Shown here piece by piece: positions 1-11,529 of a DNA stretch of 64,000 bases. The notes under the pieces were generated by a model. The model was not told the DNA's origin and made no database searches. It was given only the letters and a program-made list of their open reading frames with translations. The DNA lies in assembly GCA_029204225.1 (NCBI GenBank), contig CM055095.1, positions 31,570,936 to 31,634,935 of the forward strand, read 5' to 3'. Made by a program: the position numbers and the translations under genes. Every line of letters starts with the position of its first letter. Position 1 is the stretch's first letter. Source of the DNA: Diphasiastrum complanatum (taxonomy: Eukaryota > Streptophyta > Lycopodiopsida > Lycopodiales > Lycopodiaceae).

Positions 1-1612
1 ACCAAAAGCCTCTTCAACCATAGAATCTCCTTTGTTGTGGATGTTAGTGCCTTGTATTCCGATTCGGTTGAAGATAGAGAGATAGTATCTTTCTTTTTGG
101 AAAGCCAAGACACTATGACATTGCAAAGAAAGGTAACAAAAGCACTTGTGGACCTCCTATCCACCTTATCACCTACAAAATTAGCATCCGAATATGCCCT
201 TAAGGCTAGATTAGATCCATCATATAAAATGCCAAAGTTCTTGGTGGCCAAGATGTACCTCAACACCCTTTTTGCATTTTTCCAATGACAAACTAATGGA
301 TTTTGCATAGATTGGCTTAGTTTGCCTACACTATAACTTAGATCAGTTCTAGTTATAGTAAGATAGATCAAGGAGCCTAAAAGTCTCCTATATAGTGTGA
401 TGTCCTCAAAGGATGCTTCATCATCACTATTGGAAACTTTTACATTTTGCTCCATAGGAGTTTCTACTCCTTTACAGTCTTTCATTTCAAACTTTTCTGA
501 GATAGAAGAAGCATATTTGGATTGACAAATAAAACTCAAATCCTTGCTTCTTGAAACTTCTATTCCTAATATGAAATGAAGATTACCAAGATCTACCATC
601 TTAAACTCCTTAAACAATGCTACTTTCACTTCTTGTATACCATCAAGATCATTTCCACTAAGGATAATGTCATCAACATACAAAATGAGAATGATGATTT
701 TATCATCATTAAATCTTAAGTACAAAGAAGGATCATAAGCACTTACAACAAACTTAATAGAGTTTAAGAAAGTATTCAACCTAGAGTACCAAGCTCTAGG
801 TGCTTGCTTAAGCCCATAAAGGCTTCTTAGCAACAAACACACTTTTTCCTCTTGATCTTCTTTGATGAAGCCCTCGGGTTGCCTCATGAAAATCTCCTCT
901 TCCAAATATCCATTGAGAAAAGCATTAGTCACATCAAGTTGAAATAGAGGCCAATTGCAAGTAGTTGCAAGAGAAATAATCAACCTTATGGAAACTAGCT
1001 TAGCAACAAGAGCAAAAGTTTCATCAAAATCTACTCCCTTGGTTTGCAAGAACCCCTTTGCCACTAGCCTTGCCTTGTGTTTGTTGATGCTCCCATCTTG
1101 ATTGTACTTCAATCTATAGATCCTTGTGACTCCATAGCTTCTTCAAAACAACTTCGCTGATCAAACATAGAAGTTAGAAAAGTGTAAGAGGTAAGTGAAT
1201 GTAGATCTTCCCTTTGTTCACCTTTGTCAACATAGGTGAGCCTTGAGGGCTTGACCTTCCTTCTTGTAGATCTCCTTGGAGTCCTCGGATCTTGAGATGG
1301 ATCTTCAAGATCTTGATCACATGTAGGCTCCTCCTCAGACCTTACAAGATCCTTGACATAAGATGGATTAGAAGCTTTCTCATTCAACTTGAAGTAGTTA
1401 CCTTCATCAAAAGTAACATCTCTACTCACTAAAATCTTCTTAGTGATAGGATAATAGACTCTATATTCTTTGCTATTTTCAGCCTAACCTACAAAGATCC
1501 CTTTAATAGAAGTAGGATCATCCTTTTTTCTTGTATCTAATGCTTGAAAAACATAGCAAGTAGATCCAAAAATTCTTAGATCTTTAAGATTTGGCTTCTT
1601 ACAAAATAGTGC
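1..1612 (-). pseudogene. Ty1/copia pol fragment (integrase C-terminus, reverse transcriptase, RNase H), decayed
   Basis: Translating the minus strand gives a continuous copia polyprotein from the end of integrase (FCKKPNLKDLRIFGS) through reverse transcriptase (KARLVAKGF, QLDVTNAFLNG, LYGLKQAPRAWY, the catalytic YVDD encoded at 669-680) into RNase H (AYSDANFVGD, SSTESEYKAL), running off the left edge. The family copies an RNA intermediate into DNA inside a virus-like particle. A stop lies near 1,483 (FVG*AENS), and the frame breaks near 1,130 between the integrase-RT linker and the RT. No LTR is visible. The right end joins a gypsy gag abruptly near 1,612, inside the gag zinc knuckle, so this is a truncated insertion or a recombination product. 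The family assignment is secure; the exact junction is approximate. Confidence 0.9.
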
Positions 1613-2711
1613 GTGCATACTGAACACCATACATTTTTTCGTCGAGGATACTGCAGCTGGGTTGGTTCCGGTTGATGTGGAGTTACTGCTACAGTTCCTT
1701 GTAAGGCCTTTAGTTTCTGGTCAAACTGCGTCGTAAGTTGCTCCATCTGCTATTTGTGTAATTTTGTCATTTGCTCCAACAGCAGTTCTTTGGATAGAGC
1801 GGATGCGTTTGATGGTGATGATGCGATCGAGGGAGTAGGAGTGTGGGTGGAAGGATATTCGTCGTCAGATCTCTCATCCTCTTCCCTGATGGCATCTTCC
1901 ATAGCTTCTTGCAGAGTAGCATACTGCTCCCGTCGTTTCAGTTCTCTTCTGATGCTTTGTGGTAATCCGACTAGGAACCACATGATCACCGCATGATCGG
2001 GAGTCAGGGCTACACTGCACTCGGATCGTAGATGTTTGACCCGTTTAATATAGTCCCGGACCCTTTCTCATTTTCCCATCTTGACTTTGGTTAGCAGGAG
2101 AAACGGGTCCTCCAGGAACTTTCTTGGTTTAAAGCGTGTAATGAGAGTCGCTTTAACCGCTTCCCAGGTGGATTTCTCTTCCTTTGATAGGTTGAAAAAC
2201 CAATCCTGAGCCACTACAAGTAAGGACATAGGGAATAGCATCAGCTTCTCTGCAGGTGTCCGTTCACCAAAGATTTCACAGCTTGCTCTAGATCTGGAGG
2301 AATCGGATGGGATCTGATGATCCTTCGTATTTTAGTATCTCCATCCGTGGTGCTCTCCGAACTGCATGCAAGGGTGTGACAAGTACGGGTTGGCCCATTG
2401 GATCCATTGGTGCTAGTTCCGGTTCTGCCTCTTGTTGCACAACTGCTAATCTGGGAAGGTGTGGTGCCTGATTTCTATCCTTCGTGCTATTGATCGTCCC
2501 GATCTCAGATTCATCCGATAGAGGGTTTCAAAGTGATTGGTTCTTGCTTATACAATAGGATGCAATCTGGATCTTCAAGGATTTGATCGATCTGATCGGC
2601 CGGAATGAATTTGAGGCCTTTTACAGTGGTTTTTCCTTGATAACTTTTTACTCCTTGCATTGATTGACCTGAGATTTTGACAGTAGCTGGATCTGATGCA
2701 GATCTTTCCAC
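1613..2711 (-). pseudogene. Ty3/gypsy gag, truncated
   Basis: In one minus-strand frame this reads as a gypsy capsid: FGERTPAEKLMLFPMSLLV, then DWFFNLSKEEKSTWEAV, then FLVGLPQSIRRELKRRE. This is the usual retrotransposon gag fold that packages element RNA. The frame ends in VWCSVC, the start of a CCHC zinc knuckle, where copia sequence replaces it. Stops interrupt the frame, one of them a TAG after KLHK at about 1,749. The segment from 2,711 to about 2,510 (SASDPATVKISGQSM onward) is open and may be the gag N-terminus. It lies downstream of the LTR and primer site at 3,804-4,542 on the same strand, so it belongs to that element. Confidence 0.8.
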
Positions 2712-2719
2712 CGATTTGG

Positions 2720-3480
2720 TATGTGAGGGTTATCTTGTGCGAGGGTTGGTTGTGCGAGGGTTCTTTAGCTGTTTTTGCAGGTAAAAAACTTGATATCTTT
2801 CAGATCTCTAGGAAGTAACTCTTGCAAGCTTCACAGTAGGATCTGGGTCAGATCTCATTATAGCATTCTCTACGAGAGTTAACAATCTCAAGAAGTGAAA
2901 ATTTCACAGTCTGCGAGGGTTGAAAATCACCTTTTGTGCTTGATCTTCACAGATCTTCATACTAACTCTCGCAGGTTTCATCATTGATGTAATTTGACAT
3001 TCTAAATCGATTGAGAGAGTCTGTGAGAGTTCTTACTAGAAGGATTTGCTGGATTTTCACTTTTTAGTGATTTTTTAGCACTTAAATCCAATTTTCTGCT
3101 CACTGGAATCAAACTAGCTCTCGCAAGTTTTTTTGTGTCCTGGTCTCACTGAGATGGAACTTCAAAATCCTCTACGAGAGTTCTTGACCACTGGAACTGA
3201 AAATTTCACTGTCTACAAGGGTTCACTGGTACTTTTCCATCTTTTTTTTACTGGAAACTCTCGCACAGGCACTTAATCATCATACTAACTCTTGCAAGCT
3301 TCTCTGTGTCCTGGTCTCACTGAGATGGAACTTCAGAGGGCTCTGCGAGAGTTCTTATAAAGATTTGAATTTTTTTGGATTTTTTCAAGGATTTTTTGAA
3401 TTTTTTTTATGATTTTTCTCTGATTTTTTAAATTTGCTTGGAACTAACTCTCGCAAGCTTCTATGCAGGTTTGGGACAGT
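2720..3480 (-). repeat. Retroelement leader with many copies of a CTCTCGCA/TGCGAGAG motif
   Basis: At least a dozen short motifs of the form AACTCTCGCAAGC or, in the other orientation, CTCTGCGAGAGTTCTT occur here. Approximate positions are 2735, 2876, 2922, 2953, 3021, 3117, 3171, 3210, 3254, 3286, 3340 and 3443. A direct repeat of about 70 bp, containing TGTGTCCTGGTCTCACTGAG, occurs at about 3,118-3,190 and 3,288-3,358. The stretch is non-coding and lies between the primer site and gag of the minus-strand gypsy element. Similar motifs recur near 10,141-10,255 in the other element with the same LTR. Confidence 0.6.
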
Positions 3481-3803
3481 ACCCTGGAGCTGCTGCCAGT
3501 CATGCAAGGGTTAATTCCCACTGATTCTGGAGATATAAAAATTTGATGAGTTTTTTTTTGCTCTTTTTCCCTCCAAAATGTAGATTGGTGTGTTTTTTGA
3601 GTTTTTTGGATGATTGGTTTGGGTTTCAAGCCCTTAGAGGTTGTTCAGGGCCTCCTCTACTCTCTCACACCTCCTTCGCTAGCTATGAACGTCCAAACAC
3701 AAAAAATACAGAAAACTAACTCTTAACTCCCAAAAATCTACCTAAAGTACTCTAAAAAGCAAGAAAATAGCTAAAATGCAACTAAACTAGTTAGTGGAAA
3801 CCT

Positions 3804-3822
3804 ATCCTCGGCAACTGCGCCA
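3804..3822 (-). other. Primer binding site (tRNA-Asp type) of gypsy element
   Basis: Immediately inside the LTR the minus strand reads TGGCGCAGTTGCCGAGGA. It differs at two positions from TGGCGCCGTTGCCGGGGA, the tRNA-Asp-complementary site common in plant Ty3/gypsy elements. It fixes the orientation: the LTR at 3,824-4,542 is a 5' LTR and the element runs leftward. Confidence 0.7.
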
Positions 3823-3823
3823 C

Positions 3824-4542
3824 TGTGGGGTCGAAGATCTCTCGTAGACTAGTCCTTTCGCCTGTCAACAAAGGTTAGATCACTGGATAGGTGCCTAACT
3901 ATGCATAGAGTTAATTTCCTACTTTCTCCCTTAACTCTACTTACCACTATACTACTCCTCTTTAACTCTACTCCTCTAGACTATCATTCATCATAGTTTG
4001 GTTTAAGGGAAGGAATGGAGAAGAAGAGATTGAGAAGAGAAGAGAAAGAGAGTGAGGGTGAAGGTTAGCTCAAATGCTCCTTATGCTTGCTAATGGAAAA
4101 ACATTCACTATTGGCAAACAATAAACATGGAAATAGAAAGCAAGAGAAAACACAACCAAGAACAATAGCAAGTAGTGAATAGCAAATGAGGATGCTTCTC
4201 TTCCAAAAATGGTAGAGTGTCCTCCTTCTCATTAAGCATGGAAATAGTGTACAAATGGTGTCTTTTATAAATTGGGGAAGGCCCTTGCCCCTCAATCTTA
4301 TTGGCTAATATTCACAATGATCCTAACCATTCATCTTGGACCCAACTTGATCCAAGGGTCCACAAAAAGTACATTAGAAATCACAAGATTCATGTGAGTC
4401 CCAATTTGGACCCAACTCTAAAAAGTGATCTCTAAGTTTAAAAATGACATTGGGCCTCTAGTTTTATTTAGGATGCCATGCCCTCGCAACACATTTTATT
4501 GAAGGATTTTATTTATTTACACTTTGTTGGGAATACCCCCAA
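3824..4542 (-). repeat. Gypsy 5' LTR (minus orientation), inverted copy of 13,776-14,592
   Basis: Read on the minus strand it starts TTGGGGGTATTCCCAACAAA and ends GACCCCACA, directly followed by the primer site. It matches the 13,776-14,592 LTR over most of its length in reverse orientation, including the GTTGCGAGGGCATGGCAT block, the TTGGGTCCAA blocks, a TATA-like TTTATAAAA about midway, and the end ACGAGAGATCTTCGACCCC. Length is about 719 bp against about 817 bp for the other copy, with several small indels. Confidence 0.8.
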
Positions 4543-4551
4543 TAGAGAGAC

Positions 4552-5073
4552 TGAAGAAGTCTGATGCTAGTAAGCAATCAAGACAAACACAAACTGAACC
4601 TCTGCTGCGTGCGAGAAGATAATTCTGTCTAGGATCAGAAGATCCAATTGTCCGCTAGTGAAGCGAGACTACTACTCGTGAGAGAGCCGTACTTCTCTCA
4701 CGCCAACGCACTGCGTGGATTCGCATGCAGTGCCCTGAAGGAATCAGAGAAAGTCAATATAGATTATTTTTCTGGTTGTGTCTGATCTTAGATGTCAAAT
4801 GCTTATGCTGTTTATTTTAATATGTCTGAGTTTTCTTGTTCCCCTTGAATTTTGCACCTTGGTTGAAATGAAGTCGAATGCTGTATTAATTTTATGAACG
4901 TAGATCAGTAGTAACTAACTACCCTTTGGAGGATTGTAGGAGTGTTTTAGCTGGCAATGCCCAGTGAACACATTTGAACTCCATCCGAATCTCAAAAGAG
5001 AGTCGCGAATGTTTCGTGAATTTTCTTCTCACGATTTTCATCATTCGTATCGGAGCACACCGCTCTACTCACA
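4552..5073 (+). repeat. Copia 5' LTR
   Basis: Begins TGAAGAAGTC and ends CTCACA, followed by GCAG and the primer site. It aligns along its whole length with 9,201-9,722, with scattered substitutions that look like several percent divergence by eye, implying an old insertion. Confidence 0.9.
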
Positions 5074-5077
5074 GCAG

Positions 5078-5090
5078 TGGTATCAGAGCC
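5078..5090 (+). other. Copia primer binding site (initiator tRNA-Met)
   Basis: TGGTATCAGAGCC lies four bases after the 5' LTR. TGGTATCAGAGC is the standard plant copia minus-strand primer site complementary to initiator tRNA-Met. Confidence 0.85.
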
Positions 5091-5190
5091 GCCCTGTCAT
5101 ATTTTGACATAGTCGAGAAGCTAGCAGATCTAGGAGGCCAAGCATTCAGACAATCAACCAAACGACAAGAAAATTAGACTTCAAGAAGCA

Positions 5191-7537
5191 ATGGCTTCAA
5201 TCAGCAGCATGCAGAACAAGATCTGCACCATACTTAATTCTTCAGGATCTAACTTTCTAGCCTGGAAAGTTAAGACATCTTTGATACTCAAGGGCGAAGG
5301 ACTCTTCTCCTGGGTGGATGGCACAGAAGAAATGCCTACGACAACAAGCAAGGAGCTACGCAAATGGAGGGAGAAAAACGACAAGGCACTTGCTATCATC
5401 TTCCATCGAAGATAGCCTTACACTTGACCTGGCTACACTCTCCAAAGTGAAGGAGATGTGGGATGCACTGCTCACAAGATTTCAGACGAAATCAAGAAGT
5501 CATATTATGATGCTGAAAGATCAGCTGACGAATCTGCAGTGGGATGGAATAGACCTCACCTCTTTCGTGAGAAAGATGAAGGATCTGTTTCTATCACTAC
5601 ACAACTCAGAAGTAGAGAATGCAGTATCACCTGAGAATCATCTCACATATCTGTTGAGAGCCTTACCCAGATCTTTCCAGACGACACAAACCTTGCTCGC
5701 GAAAGATCCTACCATGAACCTCGAAAAGGCGATTGTCGAGATTCGAGAGGAAGTCGAGGCTAGAGAGCATCTTGATCACAAAGATAGTTCTGACCAGGCA
5801 CTCTACGACAACAGAGAAAAATCAAAGAAACAGTTCAAGCCTAAGAGGGAGTCAAATCAGAGGCAGGATCGTGACCAGCAAGTAGAGGGGACCAGCAAAA
5901 GCAACTGGAAGACTGAAGGGAGGTCGAAACGACAAGATGCCGACAAGAAGACCTACACGAGATGCAGAAGAGACGGGCATACAGTAGATACCTGCTGGCT
6001 CAATCCCAAGATTGAGTGTATCCATTGCCATAAGGAGGGTCATGCAGCCATGGATTGCCGCCAGAACCCAAGAAACAGATCAGCACAGAACAGACAGGAG
6101 AACGATAATAGTTCTTCCTACGTTGAGGAGCCCGAGAGCTCAAAGATGGGCGAAGAAAGAACGAACAAAAATTGTTCGACCGCCTGCATCTGTGAATATG
6201 TGTGTGCAGCATCAACATCTGACACACACGAGGTGATCCTGGATTCAGGAGCCACCTCGCACTTCGTGACATCAAGACGAATCATGTCTGATTTCAGAAG
6301 TGCAGATTTCTCAATATTCATAGTTCTTGGAGATGGATCCGGACATCAAGTGAATGGTATTGGTTCACTTTGGCTCAACACCAATGGCAGAGACAGACGA
6401 CTTGAAGACGTTCGGTTCGTGCCAACTCTACAACAAGACTTGCTCTCTGTAGCAAGAATAGCAGATGTAGGGATGCGTGTGACATTTTCTAATGAAGCAT
6501 GCAACGTGATTGATGCCAGCACCAGCACTCTCATTACTCAAGGTAGAAGAAAATGGAACCTATATCATATGAAGGTACGCCTACTTGCAGATCAGGTGCA
6601 TCAGACTCATGAAGACTCACCAGACACTCTGTGGCACAAAAGACTATGCCACACTAATCATGGAGCAATAACAGGGGTCAGCATCTCGAATGCAACCAAT
6701 TAGACCACTTGTGATGCATGTTTGAAAGGCAAGATGTCACGCACACCATTCGTCAAAGACTCTTACAGAACGACAAAGATTCTGGATCTGGTGCACTCTG
6801 ACATCTGCGGTCCATTCAACATGATCTCAGTAGGAGGTCCAAAATACTATATAACCTTCATTGATGATTATAGCAAGTTTGCCAAAGTGTATTTTATTCA
6901 GAATATATATGAAGCACTTGATAAATTCACTGAATATGTGAATTGGGATGAGAGATGCACAGGCAGCAAGGTGAAGCAGATCAGAACAGATTGAGGTGGT
7001 GAATATATCTCGAATTGCTTCACTCACTTCTGCAATGATTGTGGCATCATTCAAAGAAGAACCGCAGCCTACACAGCGCAGCACAATGGTGTCGCTGAAT
7101 GAAAGAATAGGACCCTAATGGAAGCAGCCAGATGCATAATGGCATACTGGAAGACCCCAAGGGCACTGTGGGCCGAAGCAGTAGCTACAGCCGCATACAT
7201 CCAGAACAGGACAGGTAAATCTGGTGTTCCTCACACGACACCACATGAGCTATGGTGGAGTAGAAAACCCAACCTGTCTCACGTCAGAATATTTGGTTGT
7301 GCAGCATATGCACATATTCCTGATAAGCTTCGCAAGAAGCTTGATGAGAAAGCCGAGCAAGGATTTCAAGTAGGTTATGACAATAATTCGTCATACTACA
7401 GAATCTACATGCCAGACACGAACATTGTGAAAACAATGAGGGATGTCAAATTTGACGAGGGCAAGACAATGGCCAACAAAGACCCTGTTAGCTATGAAGT
7501 TCTGGAAAGACAGTACTATGAGCTGCCACCAACGTAA
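5191..7537 (+). pseudogene. Copia gag-protease-integrase, interrupted
   Basis: Gag starts at the ATG at 5,191 (MASISSMQNKIC). A frameshift near 5,400 splits KALAIIF from SIEDSLTLD. A zinc-knuckle pair follows; the second is intact (CIHCHKEGHAAMDC), but the first lacks its first cysteine (YTRCRRDGHTVDTC). The aspartic protease motif DSGAT is encoded at 6,242-6,256. Integrase reads LWHKRLCHTNH, a CDACLKGK metal-binding half, LVHSDICGPF, YYITFIDDYSKF and GGEYISN. Stops interrupt it at 6,701, 6,992 and 7,100, the last inside VAE*KNRT where arginine is usual. The integrase C-terminus (RIFGCAAYAHIP) runs to about 7,460. No intact polyprotein can be made. Confidence 0.88.
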
Positions 7538-7702
7538 GAGAGAGCAGAGGACAAACACAAAAACGAAGATTTTTGAGTCGTCTCCCATTCGAACGACGAA
7601 TCAGACGAAGAAAGATTCGAGAGGCAACCTGCCGCCGCAGTTTTTGTAAACCAAGATGGTTCTGGACCAAGCAGAGCAGACAAGGGCAAAGGCATAGCTG
7701 TT

Positions 7703-9197
7703 TTGGGAGGATCTCCCAGAATGTTGACAAGACCACGAAGAGCGCCAGGAAAATTTATGCCAGGCAGCTCAGCTTCTACATCAGAAGAATTTTGCGGGTT
7801 CAGTGGCGAACCACAGACATTCGAGGAGGCGATTGAAGGTCCAGAAAATGACAAATGGATCCAAGCCATGAACGAAGAGATGGAGTCCATGAGGAAGAAC
7901 CATGTATGGACGTTGGAGCCATTACCTCATAAGCGCAAGACTATCAAATGCAAATGGGTTTTCAAACTCAAATATGGACCAGACGGGAGTGTGACAAAAT
8001 ACAAGGCAAGACTGGTAGCGAAGGGTTTCTTTCAGAGATACGGTATTGACTATTCTGAAACCTTCTCTCCTATCATCAAACATTCGTCCCTACGTCTGTT
8101 GTTTGCATATGTATCAACTTATGACCTCAGGATCCACATTGTGGATAAGAAGATAGCCTTCTTGCATGGCAAATTAGACGAAGAGGTCTACAAGGATCAA
8201 CCCCCAGGATTTGTCTCGAATTCACTTCCTGACTATGTATGCAAAATGCATAGAAACATCTACGGTCTGAAGCAATCAGTCCGACAATGGTACAAGAAGA
8301 AGGATCAGGCCCTAAAATCATTGGGATTCAAGCCTCTGTTGGCTGACTCCAATGTGTATGTCAGAGTTACAGATGGGTAGATCATCATAGTGGCTATTTA
8401 TGTGGACGACACTCTGATACTTTGCAGGAGTGAGCAGCTAATTGCTGACGTAAAGACAGACATATCAAAGCATTTTGAGTTAGTGGATCTAGGAGAATCC
8501 AGGTGTTATCTAGGCTTACAAATTGAAAGGGACTATGAGGGAGGCAAGTTATACCTTCACTAGTCAAGATACACCCAGAAGATCCTAGAGGACTTTGGGA
8601 TGCTGAACTGCAAAGGAGCACACACTCCAATGCTCGCAGGGACGGTGCTAACAAATGACGATTGTCCAAAGATTGAGGAAGAAAGGGAACAGATGCAGCT
8701 CACACCCTACAGGAGACTGATAGGTTCACTGATGTACCTTGCAGACAACACATGTCCTGATATTGCTTATGCAGTGTTCAGGATGAGCCAATTCTGTACG
8801 AATCTATGCTCGACACATTGGAAGATTGCAAAACTAATTTTGCAATATCTTCAATTAACGAGGGACTATAGCTTGTGTTATTGTCGTGGTGAGGTTCTCA
8901 GGATACTTTCCTACAATGATGCTAGCTGGGCATCTCTCAGGGACGACTGTAAATGCATCTCAGGAGGATGCACCATCACATCAGGAGCAACAATTCTTTG
9001 GGTCAGCAAGAAGCAGACCATTGTAGCCCAGTCGTCCTGCGAAGCAGAGTACGTAGCAGTGAAATAATTTGGCTAAGGCAGTTCCTGGACGAATTGGGCG
9101 AAACAAGGAACGAGCCATTGGTCTTGTAGATGGACAACACTTCTACGATACACCTGACAAAAGATCCTATGTTCCACTCAAGAACGAAGAAAAGAGA
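7703..9197 (+). pseudogene. Copia reverse transcriptase-RNase H, interrupted
   Basis: RT begins after the linker (ALLG-type shadow frames excluded) with FEEAIEGPENDKWIQAMNEE, then KCKWVFKLKY and KARLVAKGFFQRYGIDY. The catalytic YVDD is encoded at 8,399-8,410, just after a TAG at 8,378. Another TAG at 8,561 precedes SRYTQKILEDFGM. RNase H shows SYNDASWASLRDDCK and QSSCEAEYVAVK, then shifts frame near 9,062. The remaining TIHLTKDPMFHSRTKKR is cut off at the 3' LTR, so the C-terminal RNase H tail is missing. The order RT after integrase defines copia. Confidence 0.88.
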
Positions 9198-9200
9198 CAC

Positions 9201-9722
9201 TGAAGAAGGCTGATGCTAGTAAGCAATCAAGACAAACACAGACAGAACCTTCATCTGCGTGCAAGAAGATAATTTTGTCTAGGATCAGAAGATCCAATTG
9301 TCCGCTAGTGAAGCGAGACTACTACTCGTGAGAGAGCCGTGCTTCTCTCAAGCCAACGCACTGCATGGATTTGCATGTAGTGCCCTGAAGAAATCAGAGA
9401 AAATCAATATAGATTATTTTTCTAGTTGTGTCTGATCTTAGATGTCAAATGCTTATGCTGTTTATTTTAATATGTCTGAGTTTTCTTGTTCCCCTTGAAT
9501 TCTGCACCTTGGTTGAAATGAAGTCGAATGCTGTAATAATTTTATGAACGTAGATCAGTAGTAATTGACTACCCTTTGGAGGATTGTAGGAGTGTTTCAA
9601 CTGCCAGTGCCCAGCGAACGCATCTGAACTCCATCCGAATCTCGAAAAAGAGTCGCGAATGTTTCATAATTTTCTTCTCACGATTCTCATCATTTGTATT
9701 GGAGCACACCGCTCGACTCACA
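9201..9722 (+). repeat. Copia 3' LTR
   Basis: Begins TGAAGAAGGC, ends ACTCACA, and matches 4,552-5,073 throughout. The purine-rich AGAACGAAGAAAAGAGACA just upstream could act as polypurine tract, although it lies inside RNase H codons. Confidence 0.88.
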
Positions 9723-10140
9723 ACATTTTCTTGATGACTCTCTTTTCTTCCTATTTCTCTCTCTTTTTAACAGGAAATGCCACGAGTTCCTAAGGGGTGC
9801 ATATCATTCAAGATTTGCCCTGGAGAAGTTTCAAAGAAGAGATCCACGAAAATCGAGGAAGTCAAAGAAATGTTGCATCATTGTTAGCAAATACCAATGA
9901 TGTCCCAACACGGTGACTAAACCAAAGATCTTCTTCGTTACCAAGCTTGAGAATTAACCCCTAAATTAGAAAAGGATTTCTTGAAGATTCAAGTAGAGAA
10001 AACAATTTTAGAAAATAATTTCATTAACCATTTCTATGACATCGTCCATGGTCAACGGGTAATTAAAATTACCTTCCAAGGAATCACATAAAGTCGAGTT
10101 AACAAGTGTGGTCTGATCTTAAAAATCCAATCACATGAAC

Positions 10141-10255
10141 GAGTTGTGCGAGAGATCACTTCCTGCGAGAGTTGAACCCTCGCAGACAGCCTGAACTCTT
10201 GCAGAACCTTCGCATAGTAGTCAAATCACCTTCTAAACTCTTGCAGACTTCCCTG
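10141..10255 (+). repeat. TGCGAGAG/CTCTTGCA motif cluster in leader
   Basis: Several motifs (GTGCGAGAGATCAC, CTGCGAGAGTTGAAC, CCCTCGCAGAC, CTCTTGCAGAAC, CTCTTGCAGACTT) lie within about 115 bp. They resemble the cluster at 2,720-3,480. This supports a common origin of the two leaders, independently of the LTR match. Confidence 0.5.
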
Positions 10256-10611
10256 AGGTCTTAGAATTTTGTGAAGAAGGTGCCTGCCAAAATTTGGGTG
10301 GAACTAAGCAAGGTAAAGTGGATTTCACCTAATACGCACTCTAAATTCCGCTATATAAGAGCTGAATTCGAGTCATTTGTCACCTTTGCTAGCGAAACTC
10401 TGCCGAATTTTACTCTGAAATTACCAAGTTCTCCGTTTGCAACCAAACTTCCCACCAGCTGTCATCTGATCATACTAAACACCGATTTGTGCTCTGAACT
10501 ACACTCCTTGTCATCCAACACTCATTATTCTTAGTTTTCTACCATTTTCACATCTTTTTCCATTCTCTACCGTTTTTTCTACTTTTCCGACCGCTAATCA
10601 TCACTGCTAAC

Positions 10612-11330
10612 ATGGCCTCCTCATCCTCTGAAGACTTTGGCACCAAACAGGTGATCCAGCATGACATCCCTGAGGCCACACAGATTTGGCCTCTACCCTC
10701 TGACGCTCTGATCCAACCATGGCTACAGACAGCCGGTCCACTTCTAGAGGCCATATATGGGTTTTTACCCGGCGCTCTTCCATTATGAGATTAACATGGG
10801 CCTCACCCTTCACGCTTACGCCACCTGGGATGAGGAAAAGACTCGCTTCCACTTCCTGTACCAAGGTACCATGTACAAGGTCAGGATTAATGCATACTCG
10901 ATGGTCACCGTTGGCATTATGTCCAGTGATCGTCAACCCATCTCCCATCGCCACGCCAAAGCTCTAATCAAACCGTTCGTCACCCAAACCACACCAGAAA
11001 TCCCCATCCAGACTAGCAATGGTTACCTGATAGAAGCTATCACGGAACCCGTCATTCAGACGGCTGCGCATCTGTTGAATAACTTTTTGGTTATTTCAAC
11101 ATTTCGTAAGGACAGATGCCAGTCTACGCTGCTAAGTCAGATAGTGGAATCCTTTCTGGAATTCCCTGGTCCCTCTGTTGTGCCATACGATTGGCATGGC
11201 TTCCTTATTCGAGAACTAACCAACTCCATCAAACCCAACAACCGTGAGCAAATCGCAGCAGGCCCCCTGTTGTGTAACTTTGCCTGCACACTTCTCGAGA
11301 CGAAAGTGTGCGGTTTCCAATGCTCATCCC
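10612..11330 (+). pseudogene. Unrecognised retroelement ORF 1, frameshifted
   Basis: Starts at ATG 10,612 (MASSSSEDFGTKQVIQHDIP...). The reading shifts frame near 10,755, from AIYGFLPG to GFYPALFHYEINMG. It then continues through FLYQGTMYKVRINAYSMVTV, NNFLVISTFRK, VPYDWHGFLIRELTNSIKPN and AGPLLCNFACTLLETKVC, after which the frame becomes proline- and leucine-rich. The composition is protein-like, with conserved-looking W, Y and C residues, but I recognise no family. It follows the leader, the usual place for gag. An unusual capsid is possible but not shown. Confidence 0.4.
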
Positions 11331-11529
11331 TTTGTCTACCCTCGTGCCACATACTAACCTTTATTCGCCATCTCAAGCATCCACCTCCTCCCAACCTGCA
11401 TTTATTAACACAACGGCCAGCAAACGAATGCGTGGCGCTGCCTCTACATCCACATCTCCACCTGCTACCAGAAGACGCACCTCCATTACCGAACTAACCA
11501 CTCCATGAACAACCGCCACTTCTTCTTCC

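Larger units (their letters stand above)
4552..9722 (+). mobile_element. Ty1/copia retrotransposon with both LTRs, decayed
   Basis: Two similar direct repeats of about 522 bp (4,552-5,073 and 9,201-9,722) bracket a copia-order internal region: gag, protease, integrase, reverse transcriptase, RNase H. Both LTRs start TGAAGAAG and end CTCACA. A primer site of the initiator-Met type follows the first. The flanking 5-mers (GAGAC left, AACAT right) do not match, so no target duplication is visible. RNase H stops early, about 50 residues short of a normal copia C-terminus, directly against the 3' LTR. The element sits between two oppositely oriented gypsy LTR relatives. Confidence 0.9.

Noticed and set aside
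37-288. Plus-strand 83-codon ORF at the left edge
   Set aside because: It is the antisense shadow of copia RNase H on the minus strand.
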